Below are positions 26,836 to 34,921 of a stretch of 64,000 nt of DNA, piece after piece. The first letter of the stretch is position 1; the number at the start of each line of letters is the position of its first letter. The DNA comes from Afipia sp. GTDB lineage: Bacteria > Pseudomonadota > Alphaproteobacteria > Rhizobiales > Xanthobacteraceae. The position numbers and the translations under genes were made by a program. The notes beneath the pieces are model-generated. The model saw nothing but the letters and a program-made list of their open reading frames with translations. It had not been told where the DNA came from and made no database searches. Where the stretch lies: positions 124,001 through 188,000 of the forward strand of contig JANINQ010000008.1 of NCBI GenBank assembly GCA_024508675.1. The letters run 5' to 3'.

Positions 26836-26983
26836 ATGGAACACGTGCAGCGCGAAGCCTCTGATCGAGCGCAAAGTCAGCTCTCCGCGTGGAATATGAC
26901 GGGCCGCGCGCGGCCCGTCGCAGGAACGCGATAAATGCCACGAATATGAAGCAAATCAAAGGGTTTCGATGGGTTCCCCAGCG

Positions 26984-27982
26984 CTAAACCACGAGCACAA
27001 TTTTGCCAATATGTTGGCTGGATTCCATCCGGGCATGGGCTTTTGAGGCGTCTTTCAGCGGGAAGCTGCTGTCCATCAAGGGTTTGACGAGTCCATCGTT
27101 CAGCCAGGGCATGGCATTGGCCTCGATGGCGGCGACCATGGCGGCCTTGTCGGCGACGGAGCGGGGCCGCAGCGTTGAGCCGGTATGGTGCAGCCGCTTC
27201 ATCATCAGCTTGGCGAAGTTCGGCGTGGCCTTTGAGCCGCCGAGGAACGCGATCTGCACAATGCGGCCCTCAACGGCAGCAGCTTCGTAGTTGCGGTCGA
27301 TGTAATCGCCGCCGACCATGTCGAGAATGACATCGACACCCTTGCCGCCGGTGAGGTCCTTGGTCCGGGCTACGAAATCCTCGGTCTTGTAATTGATCGC
27401 TGCGTCCGCGCCGAGCTTGAGGCACGCATCGACCTTGTCCTGACCGCCGACGGTGACGAACACCTTCGCACCATGCGCTTTCGCCATCTGGATCGCCATG
27501 GTGCCGATGCCGGACGAGCCGCCGTGAATCAGCAGCGTCTCGCCGGGCTTGAGGCCGCCGCGTTCGAACACATTGTGCCAGACCGTCATCAGCGTTTCGG
27601 CAATCGCGCCGGCGTCGGTCATCGACAGGCCTTTCGGCACCGACATCGCATGCGTTTCGTGAGTGATGCAGTATTCGGCATAGCCGCCGCCTGCGACCAG
27701 CGACATCACCTTGTCGCCGATCTTGCGCTTGGTGACGCCTTCGCCGAGTGCAACGACCTCACCGGAAATTTCGAGGCCGGGAAGATCGCTGGCACCGGGA
27801 GGCACGGGATAAAGGCCGAGGCGCTGCAACACGTCCGGACGGTTCACACCGGCGGCTGCGACCTTGATCAGGATTTCGTTCGGTCCGGGCTTGGGCACCG
27901 GCCGCTGCTCAGGGACCAGCACCTCGGGGCCGCCGGGTTTGGAAATGGCGATGGCGGTCATTTGTGCGGGCAGCTTGTCCAT
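26984..27982 (-). CDS. NAD(P)H-quinone oxidoreductase, zinc-free MDR type (PIG3-like)
   Basis: The 332-residue protein belongs to the quinone oxidoreductase branch of medium-chain dehydrogenases. It shows GVNRPDVLQRLGLYPVPPGASDLPGLEISGEV near residue 47, a cofactor loop LIHGGSSGIGTMAIQMAKAHGA near residue 149, and VDVILDMVGGDYIDRN. The catalytic zinc ligands are absent. These enzymes reduce quinones or unsaturated carbonyls with NADPH. AAGGA precedes the chosen ATG at 27982; an internal ATG at 27961 is also possible. It is divergent from the DUF1192 gene. Confidence 0.92.
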   Translation of the reverse strand: MDKLPAQMTAIAISKPGGPEVLVPEQRPVPKPGPNEILIKVAAAGVNRPDVLQRLGLYPVPPGASDLPGLEISGEVVALGEGVTKRKIGDKVMSLVAGGGYAEYCITHETHAMSVPKGLSMTDAGAIAETLMTVWHNVFERGGLKPGETLLIHGGSSGIGTMAIQMAKAHGAKVFVTVGGQDKVDACLKLGADAAINYKTEDFVARTKDLTGGKGVDVILDMVGGDYIDRNYEAAAVEGRIVQIAFLGGSKATPNFAKLMMKRLHHTGSTLRPRSVADKAAMVAAIEANAMPWLNDGLVKPLMDSSFPLKDASKAHARMESSQHIGKIVLVV

Positions 27983-28065
27983 GATGTGTCCTTGCGGCGG
28001 TGGGGCTGACGATAAAAGATGCAGATGGAACCGACCTATAGTCGGGTCGGTGTCGGGAGGAAAGC

Positions 28066-28257
28066 ATGGCGGGCGAAGACGACGACAAGCCGCGGAAGAA
28101 AATCACCCACGAACTGGGGCAGGATCTGTCTACGCTTTCGTTCGACGATATCGAGGATCGCATTGCAGCACTGACGGCGGAGATCGAGCGGCTGAAAGCG
28201 GATGCCGTAAAGAAGCGCGCTAGCCGCGACGCCGCCAATGCGTTCTTCAAATCGTAA
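28066..28257 (+). CDS. DUF1192 family protein
   Basis: The 63-residue acidic protein contains the family core LSTLSFDDIEDRIAALTAEIERLKADA, a short coiled coil, and ends with NAFFKS. A strong GGGAGGAAAG site precedes the ATG. The family is restricted to alphaproteobacteria and is uncharacterised. The candidate small RNA lies about 100 bases downstream on the same strand. Confidence 0.85.
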   Translation: MAGEDDDKPRKKITHELGQDLSTLSFDDIEDRIAALTAEIERLKADAVKKRASRDAANAFFKS

Positions 28258-28323
28258 ATGCGTCACCGGCGCGGGCATGCCGGTTCCAGCCAAATGCAAA
28301 GGAACCGTAAAAGAAATCGTTCA

Positions 28324-28353
28324 TTTACGGCATATTAAGCTTTCGCGTTTATG
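28324..28353 (+). promoter_or_regulatory. Candidate promoter with CtrA-like box
   Basis: TTTACG (28324-28329) and TTTATG (28348-28353) could serve as -35 and -10 elements 18 bases apart. The same segment reads TTTA-CGGCATA-TTAA (28324-28338), one mismatch from the CtrA consensus TTAA-N7-TTAA. Both readings are by eye and weak individually. Confidence 0.3.
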
Positions 28354-28359
28354 ACTGGA

Positions 28360-28458
28360 GTTGTCCTTGTTTGGACACCGAGTGGCTCCTGTCCACTCTG
28401 TTTGACGCCTCCCTGTTATCAACTTTCAAAAGCCGCCGGTAACGGCGGCTCTTTTTTT
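28360..28458 (+). ncRNA. Candidate trans-acting small RNA with anti-Shine-Dalgarno motifs
   Basis: This roughly 100-base segment shows three hairpins. The first is TGTCC-TTGTTT-GGACA (28362-28377). The second is GAGTGG-CTCCTGT-CCACTC (28380-28398), with CTCCT exposed in the loop. The third is the terminator at 28431-28458. The linker between the second and third is unstructured and contains GCCTCCCTG (28408-28416). Exposed CUCC motifs that pair with ribosome binding sites are typical of alphaproteobacterial small RNAs such as the alpha-r14/cuckoo and AbcR groups, although I cannot assign it to either. It might instead be the 3' untranslated end of the DUF1192 transcript. Confidence 0.45.
28431..28458 (+). 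terminator. Rho-independent terminator
   Basis: AGCCGCCG (28431-28438) pairs perfectly with CGGCGGCT (28443-28450) around GTAA and is followed by CTTTTTTT. This is the strongest plus-strand terminator in the window. No protein gene ends close to it; the nearest upstream stop is 174 bases away. Confidence 0.9.
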
Positions 28459-28612
28459 GTCCGCATCATACTTTGGCCGGGTCTGTTTCGCCGTGCGCGG
28501 CATGCGGCTGGAAACCATATCTTCTCATTGTTCCGTGGTGTGGCTGGACTCCCGGCTTCGGGCGCGCAATGATTTGTTCATCATAAAAAAATCAGCGTAA
28601 CCGCGTGAGGCG

Positions 28613-28620
28613 TTAACCAT
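28613..28620 (+). promoter_or_regulatory. CtrA half-site-like motif at the rcdA start
   Basis: TTAACCAT overlaps the first two bases of the rcdA start codon. The sequence matches the CtrA half-site described in Caulobacter. An 8-base match is weak on its own and there is no second half-site at the normal spacing. Confidence 0.2.
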
Positions 28621-29125
28621 GTCCGACCAGGGCGCAGCCGATCTCGTTCTTCTGAGCGAGAGGATCACCAATTCACCCGCCTTCGGAACCCTGTTCAGGG
28701 AAGGCATGGATCTCGTCGAAGAGACCGCAGCCTATCTCGACGGTCCGGGCCGCACCGAAGCCAAGGCGCTCGAGCGTTCGGTCAGCCTCAGCTACGCCAC
28801 CGAAAGCATGCGGCTGACCACGCGGCTGATGCAGCTTGCCTCTTGGCTGCTGCTGCATCGCGCGGTAAAGGAAGGCGAGATGACGCTGCATCAAGCCAAC
28901 CGTGAAAAAACCAAGGTCAAGCTGACTGCGGCCGATCCCGGTCCTGAGGATGTGATCTCGAAATTGCCGGAGCACCTGCAGGATCTTGTGGCGCGTTCGA
29001 TGGCGCTGCAGGCCAAGGTACGCCGCCTCGACGTGACCATCCATGCGCCCGCGCCGGAACACCTGTCGATCGGCAATCCGCTGGTGCCGCAGATGAACAT
29101 GCTGAAGGCTGCCTTCGAGCGGTGA
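28619..29125 (+). CDS. rcdA: RcdA/DUF1465 family protein (ClpXP adaptor for CtrA degradation)
   Basis: The 168-residue, mostly helical protein contains FREGMDLVEETAAYLDGPGRTEAKAL near residue 26, SYATESMRLTTRLMQLASWLLLHRAV near residue 56, and a C-terminal LVPQMNMLKAAFER. These match the DUF1465 family that includes Caulobacter RcdA, which helps ClpXP degrade the cell-cycle regulator CtrA. I assign the family from sequence, and the adaptor role is inferred from the homologue. It is convergent with rpmE. Confidence 0.82.
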   Translation: MSDQGAADLVLLSERITNSPAFGTLFREGMDLVEETAAYLDGPGRTEAKALERSVSLSYATESMRLTTRLMQLASWLLLHRAVKEGEMTLHQANREKTKVKLTAADPGPEDVISKLPEHLQDLVARSMALQAKVRRLDVTIHAPAPEHLSIGNPLVPQMNMLKAAFER

Positions 29126-29131
29126 GGTTTT

Positions 29132-29280
29132 GTTTCACCTCTCCCCGTTTACGGGGAGAGGTCGCGAGCCGGTAGGCGAGCGGGTGAGGGGCATCTTTCC
29201 TCACGCTCGTTAGCCCCTCACCCGAAAACTTCGCTGCGCTCAGTCTTCGACCTCTCCCCGCAAGCGGGGAGAGGTGAAAC
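29132..29280. repeat. Long palindromic intergenic repeat, copy A
   Basis: The ends GTTTCACCTCTCCCCG (29132-29147) and its exact complement (29265-29280) are perfect 16-base inverted repeats. Each end also folds on itself (CTCTCCCCG-TTTA-CGGGGAGAG and CTCTCCCCG-CAAG-CGGGGAGAG). The centre carries a second pair, GGTGAGGGGC and GCCCCTCACC. It lies between convergent rcdA and rpmE. Three further copies occur at 34770, 39251 and 54734. Confidence 0.9.
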
Positions 29281-29312
29281 AAGGTATCTGCGTCGCGCTC
29301 ATCACCGCCAAC

Positions 29313-29345
29313 AAAAAACGCCCCTGCTTTGCGGGGGCGTTTTTG
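29313..29345 (-). terminator. Terminator of rpmE
   Basis: CGCCCC-TGCTTTGC-GGGGCG forms a stable hairpin at 29319-29339 with six A on the left and five T on the right. On the minus strand it is a classic Rho-independent terminator 27 bases past the rpmE stop. The T-run on the plus strand could let it work in both directions. Confidence 0.9.
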
Positions 29346-29371
29346 TATCCAAACCAGACTTACGAGAAGGA

Positions 29372-29599
29372 TCAGTCCTTCTTGAGGAAGCCCGAAAACT
29401 TCTTCTGGAAGCGCGAAACGCGGCCGCCGCGATCGAGGATCTGCTGGGTGCCGCCGGTCCATGCCGGGTGCGACTTTGAGTCAATATCGAGGTTCAGCGT
29501 GTCGCCTTCCTTGCCGTAGGTCGAGCGGGTCAGGTACTCGGTCCCGTCGGTCATGACGACCTTAATTGTATGATAATCCGGGTGAATTTCGGGTTTCAT
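29372..29599 (-). CDS. rpmE: 50S ribosomal protein L31, cysteine-free form
   Basis: The ATG at 29599 ([22 protein letters not shown]) gives a 75-residue L31. The zinc-binding cysteines of the type-I protein are absent, as in other alphaproteobacterial L31. The conserved [26 protein letters not shown] segment is complete. The frame extends to 29701, but the extra residues are not part of the family. A strong terminator follows the gene. Confidence 0.96.
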   Translation of the reverse strand: MKPEIHPDYHTIKVVMTDGTEYLTRSTYGKEGDTLNLDIDSKSHPAWTGGTQQILDRGGRVSRFQKKFSGFLKKD

Positions 29600-29761
29600 G
29601 GCAAATCCTCTGGCGCCGCGCGCCCACAGATCAATGATGTTCGGGACGAATTTGGCGGCTCTATATCGCAGGAACGGCCCGGAAACAAGCATCGACGTCA
29701 TTTGCCAGCCCCTGAATGGGGGCCTATTGGAAGGCCGAAAACATGAGGCGACTGGCAGAAA

Positions 29762-31633
29762 ATGAGTGCAGTGGAACGCGTTGAAGACCGGGGGCTGACA
29801 TCCGCGCCGGCGCGCGAGAGCGATGTCACCAAGGGAGCTTCAGCGCCTGCTGCCGGGCCGTCACCGGATGCGCCCCAGAAAAAATCGCGCGGCGTGAAGC
29901 TGCGCCCGCTGCTGGCGCTTGCGCCTTACGTGGCGCGCTATCGTGGGCAGGCCTTTGCCGCGCTGGTGGCACTGATCGTTGCGTCCGGGGCAACGCTGGT
30001 TGTCCCGCTCGCCGTGCGCCGCATGATCGATTTCGGCTTCAGCCCCGAAGGCATCGCGCTGATCAACAGCTACTTCGCGGTGATGATCGCGGTGGTTGCT
30101 GTGCTCGCCGCGGCAAGCGCGTCGCGCTACTACCTCGTCATTACGCTGGGCGAACGCATCGTCGCCGATCTGCGCCGCGATGTATTCAGGCATCTGACCT
30201 CGCTGTCGCCGTCGTTCTTTGACACTGCCCACAGCGGCGAACTGGTATCGCGTCTCACCGCCGACACAACGCAGATCAAGTCCGCGGTCGGCGCGTCGGT
30301 TTCGATCGCCCTGCGCAACCTCGTGCTGTTTGTCGGTGCGTCCACCATGATGGTGGTCACGAGTCCGAAGCTGTCGGGCATCGTGCTTGCGGTGATTCCG
30401 CTGATCGTGTTGCCGCTGGTGGCGTTCGGCCGCCGGGTGCAGAAACTGTCGCGCGGCGCACAGGACACGCTGGCGGAAGCCTCGTCCTATGCATCGGAAC
30501 TGATCGGCGCGATCCGCACGCTGCAGGCTTTCACCAACGAACGTCTGGCGGAAACACGTTTCGGCGGTGAAGTCGAACGCGCCTATCTTGCCGCACGCAA
30601 TTCGACCCGCGCGCGGGCGTACCTCACCGCCACCGTGATCTTCCTGATTTTCGCCAGCGTGGTGGCGATCCTCTGGATCGGCTCGCATGACGTGCTGACC
30701 AACCAGATCAGCGCGGGCCGCCTCGGCCAGTTCATTCTCTATGCTGCATTTGCCGCGGGCGCACTCGGTGAACTCAGTCAGGTCTGGGGCGAAATCTCGC
30801 AAGCCTCCGGCGCATCCGAGCGGCTGTTCGAGATTCTCCGCATCCAGCCGGACATTGCAGCACCTTCCAATCCGCGCGCGCTTCCGGTGCCACCGCGCGG
30901 CGACGTTGCGTTCGACGATGTGCGGTTCGCCTATCCGACGCGGCCGGATCATCTCGCGGTCGATGGTGTGTCGTTTGCGGTGAAGGCCGGTGAAAAGGTC
31001 GCGGTGGTCGGCCCCTCCGGCGCTGGCAAGAGCACGCTGTTTCATCTGTTGCTGCGGTTCTATGATCCGGCGTCCGGCACGATCTCGGTCGATGGCGTGC
31101 CGATCCGCGAGGCCGATCCGTCCGCCGTGCGTTCGCGCATCGCGCTGGTGCCGCAGGATTCGGCGGTGTTCGCCACCAGCGCCCGCGAGAACATCCGGTT
31201 CGGCCGTCCCGATGCCAGCGACGCCGAAGTTGCGCGCGCCGCCGATCTTGCCCATGCCGCCGAGTTCATCACGCGCCTGCCGCTCGGCTTCGACACGCAA
31301 CTCGGCGAGCGCGGCGTGACGTTGTCCGGCGGCCAGCGCCAGCGCATCGCGATTGCCCGTGCGATCCTGCGCGAGGCGCCGCTGTTGCTGCTGGACGAAG
31401 CGACATCCGCCCTCGATGCCGAGAGCGAGACGCTGGTGCAGACCGCGCTGGAAGAACTGATGAAACAGCGCACGACCCTGGTGATCGCGCATCGCCTCGC
31501 CACTGTGCTGTCCTGTGACCGCATTCTGGTGATGGAGAACGGCCGCATTGTCGAGCAGGGTACGCATGCCTCGCTCGTCGCTGCGAACGGGCTTTATGCG
31601 CGCCTCGCGCGGCTCCAGTTCGAAGGCGTCTAG
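29762..31633 (+). CDS. ABC exporter, fused membrane and ATPase domains
   Basis: The 623-residue half-transporter has a disordered N-terminal 45 residues, six membrane segments (about 55-340) with the coupling region [34 protein letters not shown], and an ATPase domain. Walker A is [13 protein letters not shown] near residue 418, the signature is [16 protein letters not shown] near residue 522, and Walker B is [12 protein letters not shown]. It should work as a homodimer exporting a lipid, drug or peptide, as in the MsbA/LmrA group. It shares its stop region with the convergent crotonase gene in a CTAG tetranucleotide. Confidence 0.92.
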   Translation: MSAVERVEDRGLTSAPARESDVTKGASAPAAGPSPDAPQKKSRGVKLRPLLALAPYVARYRGQAFAALVALIVASGATLVVPLAVRRMIDFGFSPEGIALINSYFAVMIAVVAVLAAASASRYYLVITLGERIVADLRRDVFRHLTSLSPSFFDTAHSGELVSRLTADTTQIKSAVGASVSIALRNLVLFVGASTMMVVTSPKLSGIVLAVIPLIVLPLVAFGRRVQKLSRGAQDTLAEASSYASELIGAIRTLQAFTNERLAETRFGGEVERAYLAARNSTRARAYLTATVIFLIFASVVAILWIGSHDVLTNQISAGRLGQFILYAAFAAGALGELSQVWGEISQASGASERLFEILRIQPDIAAPSNPRALPVPPRGDVAFDDVRFAYPTRPDHLAVDGVSFAVKAGEKVAVVGPSGAGKSTLFHLLLRFYDPASGTISVDGVPIREADPSAVRSRIALVPQDSAVFATSARENIRFGRPDASDAEVARAADLAHAAEFITRLPLGFDTQLGERGVTLSGGQRQRIAIARAILREAPLLLLDEATSALDAESETLVQTALEELMKQRTTLVIAHRLATVLSCDRILVMENGRIVEQGTHASLVAANGLYARLARLQFEGV

Positions 31634-32469
31634 GTCTTCGCGAACGCCGGTTTGCGTTTCTCGACAAAGGCCTTCACGGCTTCCTTGTGATCCGCTGTGC
31701 CTGCGGATTTCACCATGCGTTCGGCTTCGTGATCGAGCGAGGTGAGGAAGTCGTTCATCAGGGCTTCGTCGAGATTGTCCTTGAGGAAGCGCAGCGCCGT
31801 GGCCGGTCCTTCGGCCAGCCGCTTTGCCCAGGCAAAAGCATCCTCGCGCAGCTTGTCATCCGGCACCACCCGATTGACGATGCCGAGCGTCTCGCATCGC
31901 TTCGCGTCGATCTTCTCGCCGAAGAACATCAGTTCGCGTGCGCGCGATGTGCCGACAAGGCGCGTCAGCAGCCATGCCATGCCGTAATCACCGCTGAGGC
32001 CGATCTTCACATAGGCCGTGGTGACGAAGGCCGACTCCGATGCGATGCGCAGGTCGCACGCCAGCGCAAGGGAAAGCCCCGCGCCCGCAGCAGGGCCGGG
32101 CAATGCCGCGATGGTCGGTTTGCGGACATTGACCAGCGCGCCGGTCAGCGTGCGCTGACGCTCCTGCAGCCGCGCCACCTTTTCATCGAAGGTCAGTTCA
32201 GGCGCGTTGCTGCTGCCGGGCTTGCCGCCCATGCCCTTGACGTCGCCGCCCGCGCAGAATGCGTCGCCGGCGCCGGTGATCAGGAGTGCGCCGACATTCG
32301 GGTCTTCACCGCATTGCTTGATCATGCGGCGCAGCGCAGGGGTGAGATGATCCGACAGCGAATTGCGCGCGTGCGGCCGGTTGAGCGTGATGATCGCGAC
32401 GCGCTCACGCACCACGCAATGCAGTTCTTCGGTGCCGGTGTCGATCACGGTGTCCGGTGTAACGGTCAT
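31630..32469 (-). CDS. Enoyl-CoA hydratase/isomerase, PaaG-like
   Basis: I use the ATG at 32469, giving 279 residues. The oxyanion-hole region is DAFCAGGDVKGMGG near residue 70. The active-site segment GAGLSLALACDLRIASESAFVTTAYVKIGLSGDYG lacks both hydratase glutamates but has Asp in SGDYG, the position of the single catalytic Asp in PaaG-type isomerases. Double-bond isomerisation of an enoyl-CoA is more likely than hydration. The gene is single, with the ABC exporter on the opposite strand overlapping its last four bases. Confidence 0.85.
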   Translation of the reverse strand: MTVTPDTVIDTGTEELHCVVRERVAIITLNRPHARNSLSDHLTPALRRMIKQCGEDPNVGALLITGAGDAFCAGGDVKGMGGKPGSSNAPELTFDEKVARLQERQRTLTGALVNVRKPTIAALPGPAAGAGLSLALACDLRIASESAFVTTAYVKIGLSGDYGMAWLLTRLVGTSRARELMFFGEKIDAKRCETLGIVNRVVPDDKLREDAFAWAKRLAEGPATALRFLKDNLDEALMNDFLTSLDHEAERMVKSAGTADHKEAVKAFVEKRKPAFAKT

Positions 32470-32736
32470 GGGGCGTATCCCGATAGTTGGTTTCGAAACA
32501 GAACTTTGAATGGATCGAGGGAATATGGCCAGCGAAACCTGGTGCAATGCTGTCATGCCGCGTGACGCCGGGATGGATGGATGTTTCCGGCCCTCGGCTG
32601 CATTCATCGATTATTCAACAACAAAGTCGCTAAAAAGAGCGTGGTCATAACGATGACCGCGCCGCACCTAGCGTGTATGCTGATCGTCACATCACCGCCT
32701 TATGGTCGCGTGCTGGTTCATTTCTGGAGATCATTC

Positions 32737-33357
32737 ATGCGCAAGATTCTGACTGTCCTCGCAGCGCTCGCTTCGCTCAGCCTCACCAATTGCGGCTACA
32801 ACGCGATCCAGCAGAACGACGAGTCGGTGAAGTCGGCATGGTCCGAGGTGGTCAATCAGTATCAGCGCCGCGCTGACCTCGTTCCCAATCTGGTGAACTC
32901 CGTCAAAGGTTTTGCGCAGCAGGAAAAGGACGTGCTGATCGGCGTCACCAACGCCCGCGCCAAGGTCGGCACCATCCAGGTGACGCCTGAAGTGCTGAAC
33001 GATCCGGCCGCCTTCCAGAAATTCCAGGCGGCGCAGGGCGAACTCAGCGGCGCGCTGTCGCGCCTTCTGGTGACCACGGAGAATTATCCGCAACTCAAGT
33101 CGGATCAGTTGTTCCGCGATCTGGTGGCGCAGCTTGAAGGCACTGAGAACCGCATCACCGTGGCCCGCAATCGCTACATCAAGGCGGTGCAGGATTATAA
33201 CGTCGGCATCCGCACCTTCCCGAACAACCTGACCGCGATGGCGTTCGGCTACAAGGAAAAGGCCAACTTCACCGTGGAGAACGAGAAGTCGATTTCCACC
33301 GCGCCGAAGGTCGATTTCAACGCCCCAGCCACACCGGCACCCGCGCCTGCAAAGTAA
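32737..33357 (+). CDS. LemA family protein
   Basis: The ATG at 32737 follows TGGAG and opens a lipoprotein-like signal (residues 1-18, LTNC with Cys near residue 19), giving 206 residues. The LemA core is NAIQQNDESVKSAWSEVVNQYQRRADLVPNLVNSVKGFA, then GELSGALSRLLVTTENYPQLKSDQLF, ending with an Ala/Pro tail. LemA proteins are helical membrane-associated proteins of unclear function. The next two genes are TPM-domain proteins, a pairing seen in many bacteria. Confidence 0.92.
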   Translation: MRKILTVLAALASLSLTNCGYNAIQQNDESVKSAWSEVVNQYQRRADLVPNLVNSVKGFAQQEKDVLIGVTNARAKVGTIQVTPEVLNDPAAFQKFQAAQGELSGALSRLLVTTENYPQLKSDQLFRDLVAQLEGTENRITVARNRYIKAVQDYNVGIRTFPNNLTAMAFGYKEKANFTVENEKSISTAPKVDFNAPATPAPAPAK

Positions 33358-33378
33358 GGGACTGGCGGGTCACCCGCG

Positions 33379-34254
33379 ATGAAAGCGGTCAGGGCGGTCA
33401 TTCTGGCGTTCATGCTGTGCTGGGCATTTGCCGGTGCGATGTTTGTCGCGCGGGCGGACGTCGCGGTGCCGCCGCTGACCGGACGCGTGGTCGATCTGAC
33501 GGGGACGTTGTCGGCCGACCAGGCCGCGGCGCTGGAACAGAAGCTCAAGGCATTCGAGGACAGCAAGGGCAGTCAACTCGCGGTGCTGGTCGTTCCGACC
33601 ACGCAGCCCGAAACCATCGAGCAGTATTCGCTGCGTGTGGTCGAGCAGTGGAAGCTCGGCCGCAAGAAGGTGGATGACGGTGCGCTGCTGCTGATCGCCA
33701 AGAACGACCGCAAGCTGCGCATCGAGGTCGGCTATGGCCTCGAGGGTGCGTTGAATGACGCGACCTCGAAACGCATCATCGACGAGATCATTACGCCGAA
33801 GTTCAGGAGCGGCGATTTTGCCGGCGGCATTTCCGATGGTGTGGACCGCATTCTGAAAGTGATCGACGGCGAGCCGCTGCCTGCGCCAAAGCCCGAGGGC
33901 GAGGTGCCGGACCTCGGTTTCATCGGGGAGTATTTTCCGTTTCTCCTGATCATCACGCTGGTCGGCGGCGGGATATTCCGGTCGATCTTCGGGCGGCTGC
34001 TTGGCTCTATCATCGCGGGTGGCGGTGTCGCTGCCTTCATCTGGTTCTTTCTCGGTGTCTTGCCGATCGCAGCCATGGGTGGACTGATTGCGTTCTTCAT
34101 CACGCTGATCGGTGACGCGGTCTTGAGTTCCGGCGGTGGTGGACGTGGCGGGTATGGCGGCGGATTCAGTTCGGGCGGCTCGAGCAGTTCGGGTGGCGGA
34201 TTCAGCGGAGGCGGCGGCAGCTTCGGCGGCGGCGGCGCATCGGGCAGTTGGTAG
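33379..34254 (+). CDS. TPM domain protein with signal peptide and Gly/Ser-rich tail (YgcG-like)
   Basis: The 291-residue protein has a signal peptide (residues 1-26). Its TPM domain (about 33-165) includes VVDLTGTLSADQAAALEQKL, VEQWKLGRKKVDDGALLLIAKNDRKLRIEVGYGLEG and ITPKFRSGDFAGGISDGVDRI. Two or three membrane segments (about 175-250) and a Gly/Ser-rich tail of about 45 residues follow. This architecture is normal for proteins encoded beside LemA. TPM domains are often called phosphatase-like, but the activity is not settled. It starts 21 bases after lemA. Confidence 0.9.
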   Translation: MKAVRAVILAFMLCWAFAGAMFVARADVAVPPLTGRVVDLTGTLSADQAAALEQKLKAFEDSKGSQLAVLVVPTTQPETIEQYSLRVVEQWKLGRKKVDDGALLLIAKNDRKLRIEVGYGLEGALNDATSKRIIDEIITPKFRSGDFAGGISDGVDRILKVIDGEPLPAPKPEGEVPDLGFIGEYFPFLLIITLVGGGIFRSIFGRLLGSIIAGGGVAAFIWFFLGVLPIAAMGGLIAFFITLIGDAVLSSGGGGRGGYGGGFSSGGSSSSGGGFSGGGGSFGGGGASGSW

Positions 34255-34268
34255 CCGAGAGTACGCAC

Positions 34269-34766
34269 ATGGGCATCAGGCGCATCGGCAAACATCTCCT
34301 TCTCAATCGCTGGCGGGTCCGGCGCGCGTTTCCGCGTCAGGCACTCGCCAATATCGAGAAGGCGATCAAGGCGAGCGAGGCTGCGCATGCGGGGCAGGTT
34401 CGCTTTGCGGTGGAGGGCGCGCTCGACGGCGCGCCGCTGTTCAGGAACCAGTCCGCGCGGGCCCGCGCCATCGATGTGTTCGCGCAGTTGCGTGTGTGGG
34501 ATACGCAGCAGAGCAACGGCGTGCTGGTCTACCTGCTGCTCGCCGACCGCGACGTGGAGATTGTCGCCGACCGTGGCTTCAATGACAAAGTCACGCAGGC
34601 GGAGTGGGAGAAGATCTGCCGCCTGATGGAGACGGAATTCCGCGCGGGTAATTTCGAGGGCGGCGTGCTCAAGGGCGTGACTGCTGTGACGCAATTGCTG
34701 GCGAAGCACTTTCCGCCCGGCGGCGCGCGTCGCAACGAACTGCCGGACAAGCCGGTGGTGTTGTGA
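34269..34766 (+). CDS. Second TPM domain protein, cytoplasmic type
   Basis: I use the ATG at 34269 (165 residues); a TTG at 34248 inside the preceding gene is an alternative. There is no signal peptide. The TPM fold is seen in RRAFPRQALANIEKAIKASEAAHAGQVRFAVEGAL, SNGVLVYLLLADRDVEIVADRGFNDKV and CRLMETEFRAGNFEGGVLKGVTAV. It completes a lemA-TPM-TPM cluster in which the first TPM protein is secreted or membrane-bound and the second is not. Confidence 0.88.
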   Translation: MGIRRIGKHLLLNRWRVRRAFPRQALANIEKAIKASEAAHAGQVRFAVEGALDGAPLFRNQSARARAIDVFAQLRVWDTQQSNGVLVYLLLADRDVEIVADRGFNDKVTQAEWEKICRLMETEFRAGNFEGGVLKGVTAVTQLLAKHFPPGGARRNELPDKPVVL

Positions 34767-34769
34767 CTT

Positions 34770-34898
34770 CTCCCTCTCCCCGCATGCGGGGAGAGGGTTG
34801 GGGTGAGGGGCATGTGTTTCTGTTCTCTCACTTCTGCCCCTCACCCGAAGACTTCGCTACGCTCAGTCTTCGACCTCTCCCCGTAAACGGGGAGAGGT
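34770..34898. repeat. Long palindromic intergenic repeat, copy B
   Basis: The left hairpin is CTCTCCCCG-CAT-GCGGGGAGAG and the right hairpin CTCTCCCCG-TAAA-CGGGGAGAG, with GGTGAGGGGC and GCCCCTCACC in between. The segment ACTTCGCTACGCTCAGTCTTC in the right half closely matches copy A. It lies between the convergent TPM and putA genes. Confidence 0.9.
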
Positions 34899-34921
34899 AA
34901 AGTTCCGCGGTGTCTTCGCGC

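Larger units (their letters stand above)
28258..28618. other. 361-base gap between DUF1192 and rcdA
   Basis: The gap holds, in order, a dyad CCGTAAA-N12-TTTACGG (28305-28330), a possible promoter (28324-28353), a candidate small RNA ending in a strong terminator (28360-28458), and an AT-rich promoter region with a run of seven A just before rcdA. No protein gene is supported; a short open frame from 28351 crosses the terminator. Confidence 0.6.

Noticed and set aside
28351-28572. 73-codon open frame overlapping the small RNA candidate
   Set aside because: It runs through the terminator and lacks a ribosome binding site and protein-like composition.
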